64,000 nt of DNA, taken from an uncultured Acetatifactor sp. GTDB lineage: Bacteria; Bacillota; Clostridia; Lachnospirales; Lachnospiraceae. The notes below the pieces were generated by a model. It did not search any database and was not told where the DNA came from. It saw nothing but the letters and a program-made list of their open reading frames with translations. This document shows, piece by piece, positions 50,471 to 60,193 of the stretch. Every line of letters starts with the position of its first letter. The stretch's first letter is position 1. The position numbers and the translations under genes are program-made. Location of the stretch: the NCBI GenBank assembly GCA_910577665.1, contig CAJTOJ010000015.1, positions 1 to 64,000 of the forward strand. The letters are read 5' to 3'.

Positions 50471-51202
50471 CTAAATTCCTGCCCCGCAGGCCAGTGTAAT
50501 GAAATATACATCCTGTACACCACCTGAAAGCAGTACATCTGTCACTGCCTCTATGGTGCTGCCGGTGGTGTAGATGTCATCGATAACTATAATTTTTTTT
50601 AATTTTACATCATTTGCCGCCATATTGAAAGCCTTTTTCAAATTATTTTCCCGTTCTTTCGGATTTAATTGTTTTAATGGCATGGTATTCCTGACCCGGC
50701 GCACCAGTTTTCCATATACTGGTATTTCAAGGTGCTTTCCCATCTCCCTGGCCAGAAGCTCTGCCTGGTTGTATCCCCTGACAGCCATACGGGCAGGGTG
50801 TAACGGGACAGGCACCAGACCATCCGGGGCAATCTCCCTGATAAAACTTCCCAGGACTTTCACAGCCTCCTCTCCGAAATACGCTGCATATTCCCTTCTT
50901 CCCCGATATTTGAAACGGTAGATGGCTGTTGCCACAGAACCATACTCATATAATGCACGTCCTCTCACAAAAGCATGTTCCCTGTGGGCACAGTCCCTAC
51001 AGTACTCCCTTTCATCGGAAAGCTTCTTACCGCATTTCATACACCATGGTTCCTGGATGGGTTTTAACTGTTTATGGCAGGCGGGACATATCTTCTTCCC
51101 AAAAGGCGCCACCCCATCGCACACCGGACAGCGGTATGGATACAACAGTTCCGTGAGCACCGCCCAGGCTTTTACAAGGTACCTTTTCCACGGGTCCCCC
51201 AT
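50471..51202 (-). CDS. comFC: ComF family phosphoribosyltransferase-like protein ComFC
   Basis: This protein of about 243 residues has a four-Cys zinc ribbon near the N-terminus (YRCPVCDGVAPFGKKICPAC) and a second Cys cluster (CMKCGKKLSDEREYCRDC). The C-terminal phosphoribosyltransferase fold has the PRPP loop IIVIDDIYTTGSTIEAVTDV. ComFC proteins aid DNA uptake in competent bacteria. The start is uncertain: ATG 51202 lacks a good ribosome site, while TTG 51229 has GGAGG 10 nt upstream. It lies next to yvyF as in Bacillus. Confidence 0.88.
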   Translation of the reverse strand: MGDPWKRYLVKAWAVLTELLYPYRCPVCDGVAPFGKKICPACHKQLKPIQEPWCMKCGKKLSDEREYCRDCAHREHAFVRGRALYEYGSVATAIYRFKYRGRREYAAYFGEEAVKVLGSFIREIAPDGLVPVPLHPARMAVRGYNQAELLAREMGKHLEIPVYGKLVRRVRNTMPLKQLNPKERENNLKKAFNMAANDVKLKKIIVIDDIYTTGSTIEAVTDVLLSGGVQDVYFITLACGAGI

Positions 51203-51348
51203 CTGTTTTTGTCTGTCTCTTTCCTTCAATTTGCAGGCTCCTCCCTGAACCTTCTCCGGCCTTCCCCTGCATCTTCCTTCCAATTTCCCTTTGAATAACT
51301 GTCAGAAGTTTCCTGGCAGCCCCTTTCCTGTCTTAGTTCCCCCTTTGG

Positions 51349-53604
51349 CTATTTTCCGCTTCCGGCCGCTTGAACCAGCGGCGGATCTCCACATCCCCGG
51401 ATCCTGTCCTTCAATGCCGTGTAGCGTCTGTTCTCACTGACATTGTCAATCATCCCCCGCACAGTGTCACTACTGCCCAGTATGGTGACACAGTTTCTGG
51501 CCCGGGTAATGGCTGTATAGAGGAGATTGCGGTTAAACAGCATCCGCGGACCTGCCAGCAGCGGCAGGATCACCGCCGGATACTCGCTACCCTGGGACTT
51601 GTGAATGGTAATGGCATAAGAAAGCTCCAGCTCTTCCAACAGGGAAAAAGGGTATATGACCCGGCGCTGCTCGTCATATTCCACAACCATGCTGGATGCT
51701 GTCTCATTGATCTCCAGGATCTTACCCATATCCCCGTTGAATACCCCGGTGCCGCCATCCACAGGAATGCCATACCGGCTCACCACCTCCCACTCCAGCT
51801 GGTAATTGTTCTTCACCTGCATGACCTTATCTCCCTCTCTGTAGATGGTGTCTCCGGACAGATGTTCCTTTTTCCCCGGATCCGGAGGGTTCAGGTACCT
51901 CTGGAGGATACTGTTTAAGGTCTCACATCCCAGGCTGCCTTTCCGCATGGGCGTCAGAACCTGGATGTCAAATGGCGTGGCCTTCACATATCTGGGAAGT
52001 TTTTCATTTATCAGCTGTATCATATGCTTGTAAATGACATTGACGTCCCTTCTCTCCAGCAGGAAAAAGTCCATGGATTTATTGTCCAGGGTAATCTGCT
52101 GTCCGCTGTTGATCCGGTGTGCATTGACCACGATATCACTTTTCTCCGCCTGCCGGAAAATTTTTTTCAGCTCAACCATGGGAAAAGCAGCACTCTCCAT
52201 CAAGTCCCGCAGCACCTGTCCAGGTCCTACACTGGGGAGCTGGTTCACATCCCCTACCAGTACCAGCCTGCTGCCGGGCAGTACTGCTTTTAGCAATGCC
52301 TGGAACAGCTGAATATCCACCATGGACATCTCATCAATTATGATCACATCCGCTTCCAGAGGATTGGTCTCGTTTCTCTCAAAACTCACTTTCCTGGTGT
52401 CTTCATCGGAAAGGGCACTATTCAGCTCCAGCAGGCGGTGGATTGTCTTCGCCTCGTACCCTGTGGCTTCCGTCATACGCTTTGCCGCCCTTCCTGTAGG
52501 TGCTGCCAGTAAGATATCCAGACCTTCAGCCTCAAAATACCGTATGATCATGTTGATGGTGGTAGTCTTCCCCGTCCCCGGCCCTCCAGACAGAATAAAC
52601 AGGCCATTCCGAACACATTCCTTTACTGCCTTCATCTGCAGTCCATCCAGTTCCATCTTCAATTCCCTGCCCAGTTCTGTTAGACGCTTCTCCAGCATTG
52701 CCTCCCGGGAGGGAAGATCCTCTTCTTCCAGGGAAAGGTTCAGCCCATGGAGCATACTGGCACAATTCAGCTCCGCATAATAATAGGTAGAAGCAAACGC
52801 ACAGTCTTCCCTGACAACGATTTTCTTGTCCATCATCATATTTCCAAGCTGGATCCGGATCTCTTCCTCTGGCACGTTCAGCAGCTGGCAGGCCCTTCCA
52901 GCCAGCACATCCACCGGCAGGTAGCAATGCCCCTCCCCCACAGCCGAAAGCAGGGTGTATAGTACACCGCTTCTGATCCTGTAATTGCTGTCTGCCGGGA
53001 TACCAATCCTGGCTGCCAGGGAATCTGCCATTTTAAATCCCACTCCCGTGATATCTTCTGCCAGGCGATAGGGATTCTCCTTCATTACCTTGTACAACTC
53101 CATCCCGTAGGTATTGTATATCTTCACGGCCAGGGTATTGGAGATACCATACTGCTGCAGATATACCAGTGCATCCCGCAGCTCCTTCTTCTCCTCCATC
53201 TGGGTTGCGATCTCCTGAGCCTTCTGCTCGCTGATGCCCCGTATCTCTGCCAGACGCTCCGGTTCTTCCTCTATGATACGGAAGGTATCATCTCCGAACT
53301 TTTTTACAATCCGGGCCGCCAGGGCCGCACCCACTCCCTTGATTGCACCGGAAGCCAGATACCGCTCCATACCAACCCTGTCCTGGGGGGCTACCACCTG
53401 GAAACTGCTGATCTTGAACTGTGTTCCATATACCGGATGTTCCACATATTCCCCCTGGGCCTCTATCGTCTCCCCCTGGCTTAGGCCCTTACAGCCACCG
53501 GTGCAGGTGATCTCCATCCCTTCCACCATCAGGTTCATGACTGTGTAGCCGTTCTCACTGTTTTGAAAAATAATATGTGTCACATATCCGTTTACTGTAT
53601 CCAT
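51349..53604 (-). CDS. RecD2-like ATP-dependent helicase
   Basis: This 751-residue protein has an N-terminal OB-fold-like part (MDTVNGYVTHIIFQNSENGY), tandem helix-hairpin-helix motifs, and a superfamily 1B helicase core: Walker A LSGGPGTGKTTTINMIIRYF, Walker B VIIIDEMSMVDIQLF, GDVNQLPSVGPGQVLRDLME, and motif VI TAITRARNCVTILG. It is typical of RecD2 proteins that act without RecBC. ATG 53604 has AGGAG 8 nt upstream. It precedes comFC in the same direction. Confidence 0.93.
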   Translation of the reverse strand: MDTVNGYVTHIIFQNSENGYTVMNLMVEGMEITCTGGCKGLSQGETIEAQGEYVEHPVYGTQFKISSFQVVAPQDRVGMERYLASGAIKGVGAALAARIVKKFGDDTFRIIEEEPERLAEIRGISEQKAQEIATQMEEKKELRDALVYLQQYGISNTLAVKIYNTYGMELYKVMKENPYRLAEDITGVGFKMADSLAARIGIPADSNYRIRSGVLYTLLSAVGEGHCYLPVDVLAGRACQLLNVPEEEIRIQLGNMMMDKKIVVREDCAFASTYYYAELNCASMLHGLNLSLEEEDLPSREAMLEKRLTELGRELKMELDGLQMKAVKECVRNGLFILSGGPGTGKTTTINMIIRYFEAEGLDILLAAPTGRAAKRMTEATGYEAKTIHRLLELNSALSDEDTRKVSFERNETNPLEADVIIIDEMSMVDIQLFQALLKAVLPGSRLVLVGDVNQLPSVGPGQVLRDLMESAAFPMVELKKIFRQAEKSDIVVNAHRINSGQQITLDNKSMDFFLLERRDVNVIYKHMIQLINEKLPRYVKATPFDIQVLTPMRKGSLGCETLNSILQRYLNPPDPGKKEHLSGDTIYREGDKVMQVKNNYQLEWEVVSRYGIPVDGGTGVFNGDMGKILEINETASSMVVEYDEQRRVIYPFSLLEELELSYAITIHKSQGSEYPAVILPLLAGPRMLFNRNLLYTAITRARNCVTILGSSDTVRGMIDNVSENRRYTALKDRIRGCGDPPLVQAAGSGK

Positions 53605-53718
53605 AGGATATACTCCTGTTTTCCCTACGCACAAGAAGGCTGCCTCTTCCAGCAGCCTAATCATGTCTCTATTTTATATTGCAGCAATACATCTTCACAT
53701 CCAAAACCAATGGCTTTC

Positions 53719-54156
53719 CTATACAGTGATGCCTGTCTGGGAATGGTCTGTGTTGGCAGACACGTCTTCCTTGCTGTCCTCATCCTTCAAGGACACATCA
53801 TCCAACCCATAATTACGGCGCATCTGTTCATAAAGCATCTTGGCCAGGCCCACACCGCCATTCTGCTCTGTGGTCTGTTCTGCCAGGCCCTGGATCATCT
53901 GATCCTTGTAATAGTCCATCAGAGTGGAATTGGCACCTGTGCTTCCCATGCCAAAAGATGTGGTCTTCATCATGGCCTTATACATCTGCTCCACGAAATA
54001 TGCTTCGAACTGCTGACAGGCATCCATCAGCTCTTTTTCGGTAGCCTTTACATAATCTTGATTTTTGAGTTGTTCCTGTAACTTCGTGGCACTCTGGTTG
54101 GCCATGGATGCATACATGTCGCTGTACATGGAAGTGACGTCACTGTAATCTATCAT
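53719..54156 (-). CDS. FlgJ-like rod-binding protein without muramidase domain
   Basis: This 145-residue protein has the FlgJ N-terminal rod-binding pattern: ELMDACQQFEAYFVEQMYKA followed by MMKTTSFGMGST and YYKDQMIQGLAEQ. The C-terminal glycosidase domain of proteobacterial FlgJ is absent, as in Firmicutes. A Gly/Val/Leu segment AKMLYEQMRRNYGLDDVSLK ends the fold. It follows flhP by 50 bp and completes the mbl-flhO-flhP group. Confidence 0.88.
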   Translation of the reverse strand: MIDYSDVTSMYSDMYASMANQSATKLQEQLKNQDYVKATEKELMDACQQFEAYFVEQMYKAMMKTTSFGMGSTGANSTLMDYYKDQMIQGLAEQTTEQNGGVGLAKMLYEQMRRNYGLDDVSLKDEDSKEDVSANTDHSQTGITV

Positions 54157-54206
54157 CCCTGTTTCCCTTTCTCTGGCTTATATACCGGGATTTATGGTTC
54201 TATTCT

Positions 54207-55022
54207 TTACCGTCTCAAGTTGTTTGCCTGCTGTAGCATTTCATCAGATGCAGTGATGGCCTTGGAATTCAGCTCATACGCCCTCTGGGTCACAATCATA
54301 TTCACCATCTCATCTGCCACCTGGACATTGGAACCTTCCAGATATCCCTGGATTATGTCACTCTTCTCCACAGCATTGTTGGTAGCCTCATTGATTGGCT
54401 GACCACTGGCCGCAGACTGGGCATACAGACTGTCTGCCAGTTTCTCCAGGCCATTGGGGTTATTAAACTGGAACACACCAATGGTGATGCCAATGGGACG
54501 GGGATTATGGGTCTCGTCCGGATAGCACAGCTGGCCATCCTTGGACACACTCACCTGGCTGAGCACATAATTCTGGTTCAGTATAATGGGACGGCCATTG
54601 GTATCAAGCACCGGCAGCCCATCCGTAGTAGCCAGCATATTACCTGTGGTAGCCAGGGTAAATTTCAAGTTGCCGTTGCGGGTATAGTATGTATTGCCAT
54701 CTGCTCCCCGTACGGCGAAAAATCCCTTACCATCAATGGCAAACGCTGTATCGCTTTCAGAAGCGACCAGATTGCCCTCTCTGAAAATAGAGGTAATGGC
54801 CGAATTGCGCACACCCAGTCCCACCTGGGCACTGGTAGGTTTCTGGTCCCCGTTAGCCGTAGTGGTCTTTGTCTGCAAAGTCTGGTACAGCAAACTCTTG
54901 AATTCATTTACCTGGGTCTTGTACCCATGGGTACTGACGTTAGACAGATTGTGGGCAATCGTGTCAAAATTCACCTGCTGTGCCCTCATGCCTGTTGCTG
55001 CAGTCCATAAGCTCCGTAACAT
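54207..55022 (-). CDS. flhP: flagellar rod/hook-basal body protein FlhP (FlgG-like)
   Basis: This 271-residue protein has the rod-family N-terminus (LWTAATGMRAQQVNFDTIAH, NLSNVSTHGYKTQVNEFKSL) and the C-terminus (MVNMIVTQRAYELNSKAITA). A FlgG-like GKGFFAVRGADGNTYYTRNG segment is present. In Bacillus, FlhO and FlhP follow mbl and form part of the distal rod; that order is retained here. It lies 174 bp after flhO. Confidence 0.92.
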   Translation of the reverse strand: MLRSLWTAATGMRAQQVNFDTIAHNLSNVSTHGYKTQVNEFKSLLYQTLQTKTTTANGDQKPTSAQVGLGVRNSAITSIFREGNLVASESDTAFAIDGKGFFAVRGADGNTYYTRNGNLKFTLATTGNMLATTDGLPVLDTNGRPIILNQNYVLSQVSVSKDGQLCYPDETHNPRPIGITIGVFQFNNPNGLEKLADSLYAQSAASGQPINEATNNAVEKSDIIQGYLEGSNVQVADEMVNMIVTQRAYELNSKAITASDEMLQQANNLRR

Positions 55023-55196
55023 ATCTCTCTTCCTTTCCCTGGTTCCTGGTTGTATCCTGATCTTCTGGTCTGTGCTCTTTTCCCCGGATGTCCCTTATGC
55101 TTCCGGGCAGGATGCTGTCTTTGCGCTATCCTGTGTAATGTTGTAGAATATCTTAGTCTGCATACGACACCGCAGGCCTATGAATTATCTTCACAA

Positions 55197-55973
55197 TTAC
55201 AATTTCCCAAGCTGGTTCACTGCGATCTCCAGGGAACCGTCATAAGTCTGGATAATCTTCTGGTTGCTCTCATAGGCCCTGGTCACAGAGATCATATCCA
55301 CCATCTCCGTCACCGTATTCACATTGGACATCTCCAGGTAGCCTGAACGGATGTTTATATTTGCAGTTCTGGTCCTGGCTCCTTCCACAGGCCTGTAATA
55401 GTTCTCTCCGTATTTCTCCAGATAGTTGTAATCCTCAAAGTCTGTGACCTGGATCCTGGCTACCGCCGTGCCGTTCTGATAGATGGTGCCATCCCCTTCG
55501 ATCTTAGAATCCAGCAGTGTATTCAACCGGATCCTGCGATTCTGGGTATCCAGCAGATAATCCCCATCGTTTGTCACCAGATAGCCTTCCCTGGTCAAGG
55601 TAAACTGCCCTGCACGTGTGTACATGGTGGAAGTCTCCCCAGCCTTGTTGGTAAACTCTACATTGAAAAAGCCGTCTCCTTCTATAGCCAGGTCATAAGT
55701 ATTATCTGTGATCCGCAGAGGACCTCCTGTATAATCTGTGTAATTCTCCCCGATCTTCACACCGGGATTGTTTGTTCCCAGACGCTGGACATTCTGTAGT
55801 CCCACGGAACTGTCCTTGATCTTCAGCGTCAGCAGATCAGCAAAGGCCATGCTGGTAGCACCTTCCTTTTTATATCCTATTGTAGTGGCATTGGCCAGGT
55901 TGTTGGTCAAAGTATCCATCCTGTGCTGTTCGTTGAGCATACCTGTGTATGCCGTATACAACCCCTTTAACAT
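55197..55973 (-). CDS. flhO: flagellar rod/hook-basal body protein FlhO (FlgF/FlgG-like)
   Basis: This 258-residue protein has the rod signature LYTAYTGMLNEQHRMDTLTN followed by NLANATTIGYKKEG, the EGDGFFNVEFTNKAGE segment, and the C-terminal EMVDMISVTRAYESNQKIIQ. It is probably exported as a distal-rod subunit partnering the next gene. It follows the mbl stop by 33 bp. Confidence 0.92.
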   Translation of the reverse strand: MLKGLYTAYTGMLNEQHRMDTLTNNLANATTIGYKKEGATSMAFADLLTLKIKDSSVGLQNVQRLGTNNPGVKIGENYTDYTGGPLRITDNTYDLAIEGDGFFNVEFTNKAGETSTMYTRAGQFTLTREGYLVTNDGDYLLDTQNRRIRLNTLLDSKIEGDGTIYQNGTAVARIQVTDFEDYNYLEKYGENYYRPVEGARTRTANINIRSGYLEMSNVNTVTEMVDMISVTRAYESNQKIIQTYDGSLEIAVNQLGKL

Positions 55974-56006
55974 GTGCTTCCTCCCTTGTGGTGTCCCGGC
56001 TTCCGG

Positions 56007-56999
56007 TCAGTTATCCCTGTAGCCGGACAAAAACTCCACATATTTTCCTGTTCCAACGGCCACAGCTGTCATGGGATCCTCGGCCGTCATGGTATTGATA
56101 CCTGTCTTGGCGGAGATCAGTTCCTCCAGTCCTCTCAGCAGGCTGCCACCGCCAGTGAGCACAATCCCCCTATCTGCAATATCTGCAGCCAGTTCGGGAG
56201 GTGTCTTCTCCAGAACGCTGTGTATGGTCTCCACAATCTGGGATGTAGTCTCTTTCAAAGCCTCCTCTGTCTCCTCAGAGGATACCTTCACGGTCTTGGG
56301 CAGACCTGTAACCAGATTGCGCCCTCTCACATCCATATAGTCAATTTCGGGACGCTTGTATGCAGACCCGATCTTGATCTTCAGATCTTCCGCAGTACGC
56401 TCACCAATCAGCAGGTTATGCTTCTTACGCATATACCGCACAATGGCTTCATCAAAATCATCCCCTGCAATCTTGATGGAGGCGCTGACCACCGTCCCTC
56501 CCAGGGAGATAACCGCAATGTCCGAGGTACCACCGCCGATATCCACAATCATATTCCCGCAGGGTTTGGATATATCAATGCCTGCGCCAATGGCTGCGGC
56601 AATGGGTTCTTCTATGATGGATACTTCCCTGGCACCGGCCTGATAGGTGGCATCCTCCACTGCCTTTTTCTCCACCTCTGTGACCCCACTGGGCACGCAG
56701 ACAGCGATCCGTGGTTTCCGGAATGTCCTTCTGCCCAATGCCTTCTGGATGAAGTACTTCATCATCTTCTCTGTAACCGTATAGTCTGATATCACACCCT
56801 GCCTTAAAGGCCTGACTGCAACAATATTCCCCGGGGTACGCCCCAGCATCAGCCGCGCATCCTCCCCAATGGCCTTAATCTTATTTGTATCCCTATCAAA
56901 AGCCACTACAGACGGCTCCTTTAACACAACGCCTTTTCCCCGGATGTATACTAAAATGCTGGCTGTACCTAAATCAATTCCGATATCTGTGCACTGCAT
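56007..56999 (-). CDS. mbl: MreB/Mbl family actin-like cell shape protein
   Basis: This 330-residue ATPase polymerises under the membrane and directs elongation. The phosphate-1 motif DIGIDLGTASILVYIRGKGV, phosphate-2 IVDIGGGTSDIAVISLGGTV and the adenosine motif GIVLTGGGSLLRGLEELISA are intact. Bacillus has mbl directly before flhO-flhP, and so does this window, supporting Mbl rather than MreB. Confidence 0.93.
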   Translation of the reverse strand: MQCTDIGIDLGTASILVYIRGKGVVLKEPSVVAFDRDTNKIKAIGEDARLMLGRTPGNIVAVRPLRQGVISDYTVTEKMMKYFIQKALGRRTFRKPRIAVCVPSGVTEVEKKAVEDATYQAGAREVSIIEEPIAAAIGAGIDISKPCGNMIVDIGGGTSDIAVISLGGTVVSASIKIAGDDFDEAIVRYMRKKHNLLIGERTAEDLKIKIGSAYKRPEIDYMDVRGRNLVTGLPKTVKVSSEETEEALKETTSQIVETIHSVLEKTPPELAADIADRGIVLTGGGSLLRGLEELISAKTGINTMTAEDPMTAVAVGTGKYVEFLSGYRDN

Positions 57000-57057
57000 A
57001 CTGCATATCCCCTTTCTAATGGATTCCCATGTCCCTGTCCAAAGTCATACATGGTTT

Positions 57058-57063
57058 ATTATA
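57058..57063 (-). promoter_or_regulatory. possible -10 of the mbl-flhO-flhP promoter
   Basis: A TATAAT hexamer on the minus strand (57058-57063), 59 bp before the mbl start codon. The region 17 bp upstream (TATGAA) is a poor -35, so the promoter may need an activator or another sigma factor. Confidence 0.4.
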
Positions 57064-57140
57064 ACCGAAAAAAAACCTTTTTCATAGGGGTTCATGAAAA
57101 TTTTTCGTAAGGGTCCGAAAAAAATTTGAAAGTACAAACA

Positions 57141-57176
57141 CGGAGAAAAGAACGGTTCCCTCCGCTCATTTCTCCG
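57141..57176 (-). terminator. hairpin after uvrA
   Basis: CGGAGAAA pairs with TTTCTCCG across a loop of about 20 nt, in the 254-bp gap after uvrA. A T-rich stretch (CAAATTTTTTTCGG) follows further on the minus strand. It may terminate uvrA before the mbl promoter; nothing else is seen in this gap. Confidence 0.4.
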
Positions 57177-57252
57177 CATCCTTGCTATCTCTACCTTATA
57201 TCGGTCTGATGACGGCCAGACTTTAGCCCTCCAGAAGAAAAAATACACCGTC

Positions 57253-60099
57253 CTATTCCAGCATCTTCTTCACATACATTCCTGTATAGGACTTGTGGTT
57301 TCGCGCCACCTCCTCCGGAGTGCCCCGGGCAATCACCGTGCCGCCCTTGTCCCCGCCTTCCGGGCCGATATCTATAATATAGTCCGCTGTCTTGATCACG
57401 TCCAGATTGTGTTCGATCACCACCACCGTGTTACCACCATCTGCCAGTCTGTGCAGAATCTCTACCAGTTTGTGTACATCTGCAAAGTGCAGCCCTGTGG
57501 TAGGCTCGTCCAGAATATAGATGGTCTTCCCTGTGCTGCGTTTGGAAAGCTCCGTTGCCAGCTTGATCCGCTGGGCCTCCCCGCCTGACAGCGTGGTAGA
57601 TGGCTGTCCCAGCTTCACATAAGACAATCCTACATCGTACAGGGTCTCAATCTTCCTGCGGATGGAGGGTACATTCTCAAAGAAGCCCAGGGCTTCCTCC
57701 ACTGTCATGTCCAGTACATCAAAAATACTCTTCCCCTTATACTTGACATCCAATGTCTCCCGGTTATACCGTTTTCCGCCACAGACTTCGCAGGGCACAT
57801 ACACATCCGGGAGGAAGTGCATCTCAATCTTGATGATACCATCACCGCCACAAGCTTCACACCGCCCCCCCTTCACATTGAAGCTGAACCTGCCCTTGCC
57901 ATAGCCCTTGGCCTTGGCATCCGCAGTGGAGGCAAACAAGTCACGGATCTGGTCAAACACCCCGGTGTAAGTAGCCGGATTGGACCTGGGCGTCCTGCCA
58001 ATGGGAGACTGGTCAATATTGATTACCTTGTCCAGCTGTTCCAGCCCCTTCATATCCTTATGCTTCCCCGGTATGCATCTGGCCCTGTTCAGATCCCTGG
58101 CCAGGCGCTTATAGAGGATTTCATTGACCAGGGAACTCTTTCCGGAACCGGATACCCCTGTAACACAGGTCATGACACCCAGCGGAAACTCCACATCAAT
58201 GTTTTTAAGGTTATTTTCCTTCGCCCCCAGGACCTTCAAGGATCCTGTGGATGTCCGGCGTTTTGCAGGAACAGGTATCTTCAGCTCCCCGCTCAAATAT
58301 TTGCCTGTGATGGATTCCTGTACCTGCATGATCTCCTGTGCGGTGCCACAGGCTACCACCTCACCCCCATGGGATCCGGCTCCGGGACCGATATCCACCA
58401 CATAATCCGCTTCCCGCATGGTATCCTCGTCATGTTCCACCACAATCAAGGTATTCCCCAGATCCCTGAGATGCTTCAAGGTGGCCAGCAGCTTGTCATT
58501 GTCCCTCTGGTGCAGACCAATACTGGGTTCATCCAGGATATAGCACACGCCTACCAGACCAGATCCGATCTGGGTAGCCAGCCGGATCCGCTGGGCCTCC
58601 CCGCCGGACAAGGTTCCGGTCCCCCGGGCCAGGGACAGATATTCCAGCCCCACATCTACCAGAAATCCCACCCGGGCCTTAATCTCCTTCAGAAGCTGCT
58701 TCCCGATAAACTGCTGCTGACTGGTCAGTTGCATGTTCTCCAGGAACCCATGTAATTCCCGGATAGACATGGCAGTAACCTCATAAATATTCCGGTCATA
58801 TACCGTCACCGCCAGGGATTCCTTCTTTAGGCGCATACCTTTACATTCCTTGCAAGGGGTAATACGCATGTAAGTCTCGTACTCCTGCTTCATGGTCTCG
58901 GAGAAAGTCTCCTTGTATTTCCTCTCCACATTGCGCACAAGTCCCTCAAAAGCCACCGGGTAGACCCCTTTGCCCCGCTGTCCTTCATAATGCACCTCCA
59001 CTTCCTTCCCGCCTGTCCCCTGAATGAATATCTTCTTCACCTCCTCCGGATACTCCTCGAAGGGGGTATCCAGATCAAAATGATAGGCCTTTCCCAGAGC
59101 ATTCAGCAAAGCATTGGTAAAACTCCCCTTGTCCGTACAGGACTGCCACCCGGTTACCGTGATGGCACCCTGGTTGATACTCAGACGCCTGTCCGGTATC
59201 ATCAGATCCACGTCAAATTCCATCTTATATCCCAGTCCAAAGCACTCCGGGCAGGCGCCAAAGGGATTGTTAAAGGAAAAACTCCTTGGCTCGATCTCAC
59301 TGATGCCGATGCCGCAGTCCGGGCAAGAGAAGCTCTGGCTGAAGGTCATTGGTGCCCCTCCTATGATGTCCACCACCAGCAGTCCATCCGACAGGGCAAG
59401 CACATTCTCAATGGAATCTGCCAGACGGCGTTCCATGCCTGCCTTCACCACCAGCCTGTCTACAATGATATCAATGTTGTGTTTGATATTCTTGTCCAGG
59501 GAGATCTCTTCCGTCAGCTCATAGAGACTGCCATCCACCCGCACCCGTACATAGCCGCTCTTCCTGGCCCGGTCCAGCACCTTGGCGTGCTCACCCTTCC
59601 GGCCACGGACTACAGGCGCCAGAAGCTGTAGTCTGGTGCCTTCCGGCAGGGCCATGATCTGATCTACCATCTGATCTACAGTCTGTTTTGTGATCTCCCT
59701 GCCACAGTTGGGACAGTGGGGAATCCCGATCCTGGCATAGAGCAGGCGGAAATAATCGTAGATTTCTGTCACTGTCCCCACCGTGGAACGGGGATTCCGG
59801 TTGGTTGATTTCTGGTCAATGGAAATAGCCGGGGACAGGCCGTCAATGCGCTCCACATTTGGCTTCTCCATCTGTCCCAGAAACTGCCTGGCATAGGAGG
59901 ACAGTGATTCCATATACCGTCTCTGGCCCTCCGCATATATGGTGTCGAAAGCCAGAGATGACTTGCCCGATCCTGACATGCCTGTGAGAACCACAAGTTC
60001 ATTTCTGGGAATGTCCACATCTATGTTTTTTAGGTTGTGTTCGCAGGCCCCACGGATCTTGATGTATTCCCTGGGACGCATCTTCTTGATTTCTTCCAT
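57253..60099 (-). CDS. uvrA: excinuclease ABC subunit A
   Basis: This 949-residue damage-recognition ATPase has two ABC modules: Walker A VVLTGMSGSGKSSLAFDTIY and TCVTGVSGSGKSSLVNEILY, and signature motifs GTGTLSGGEAQRIRLATQIG and QPSTTLSGGEAQRIKLATEL. Zinc cysteines are visible in CPDCGIGISEIEPR...CPECFG and in CEACGGDGIIKIEMH...CEVCGG. I start at ATG 60099 with GGAG 6 nt upstream; ATG 60111 is an alternative. It acts with UvrB, encoded 344 bp upstream. The leader has several inverted repeats. Confidence 0.97.
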   Translation of the reverse strand: MEEIKKMRPREYIKIRGACEHNLKNIDVDIPRNELVVLTGMSGSGKSSLAFDTIYAEGQRRYMESLSSYARQFLGQMEKPNVERIDGLSPAISIDQKSTNRNPRSTVGTVTEIYDYFRLLYARIGIPHCPNCGREITKQTVDQMVDQIMALPEGTRLQLLAPVVRGRKGEHAKVLDRARKSGYVRVRVDGSLYELTEEISLDKNIKHNIDIIVDRLVVKAGMERRLADSIENVLALSDGLLVVDIIGGAPMTFSQSFSCPDCGIGISEIEPRSFSFNNPFGACPECFGLGYKMEFDVDLMIPDRRLSINQGAITVTGWQSCTDKGSFTNALLNALGKAYHFDLDTPFEEYPEEVKKIFIQGTGGKEVEVHYEGQRGKGVYPVAFEGLVRNVERKYKETFSETMKQEYETYMRITPCKECKGMRLKKESLAVTVYDRNIYEVTAMSIRELHGFLENMQLTSQQQFIGKQLLKEIKARVGFLVDVGLEYLSLARGTGTLSGGEAQRIRLATQIGSGLVGVCYILDEPSIGLHQRDNDKLLATLKHLRDLGNTLIVVEHDEDTMREADYVVDIGPGAGSHGGEVVACGTAQEIMQVQESITGKYLSGELKIPVPAKRRTSTGSLKVLGAKENNLKNIDVEFPLGVMTCVTGVSGSGKSSLVNEILYKRLARDLNRARCIPGKHKDMKGLEQLDKVINIDQSPIGRTPRSNPATYTGVFDQIRDLFASTADAKAKGYGKGRFSFNVKGGRCEACGGDGIIKIEMHFLPDVYVPCEVCGGKRYNRETLDVKYKGKSIFDVLDMTVEEALGFFENVPSIRRKIETLYDVGLSYVKLGQPSTTLSGGEAQRIKLATELSKRSTGKTIYILDEPTTGLHFADVHKLVEILHRLADGGNTVVVIEHNLDVIKTADYIIDIGPEGGDKGGTVIARGTPEEVARNHKSYTGMYVKKMLE

Positions 60100-60135
60100 C
60101 TTTAACTCCATTTCTGCGTGGCCTTTTGCGTATGT

Positions 60136-60186
60136 CAAGTTTGTGGATGCCGCGCAGACACAAACTTGGGATTGAAAATTTTCAAT
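60136..60186 (-). other. inverted repeats in the uvrA leader
   Basis: CAAGTTTGTG (60136-60145) and CACAAACTTG (60159-60168) form a perfect 10-bp stem with a 13-nt loop, followed at 60171-60186 by the palindrome ATTGAAAATTTTCAAT. Both lie between the hairpin-SD module and the uvrA start. They do not match the LexA-type box found ahead of uvrB. Confidence 0.6.
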
Positions 60187-60193
60187 TTTCAAT

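Noticed and set aside
57045..57248. 67-residue minus-strand frame between uvrA and mbl
   Set aside because: Phe/Arg/Lys-rich translation, no start signal, covers the hairpin and the mbl -10.
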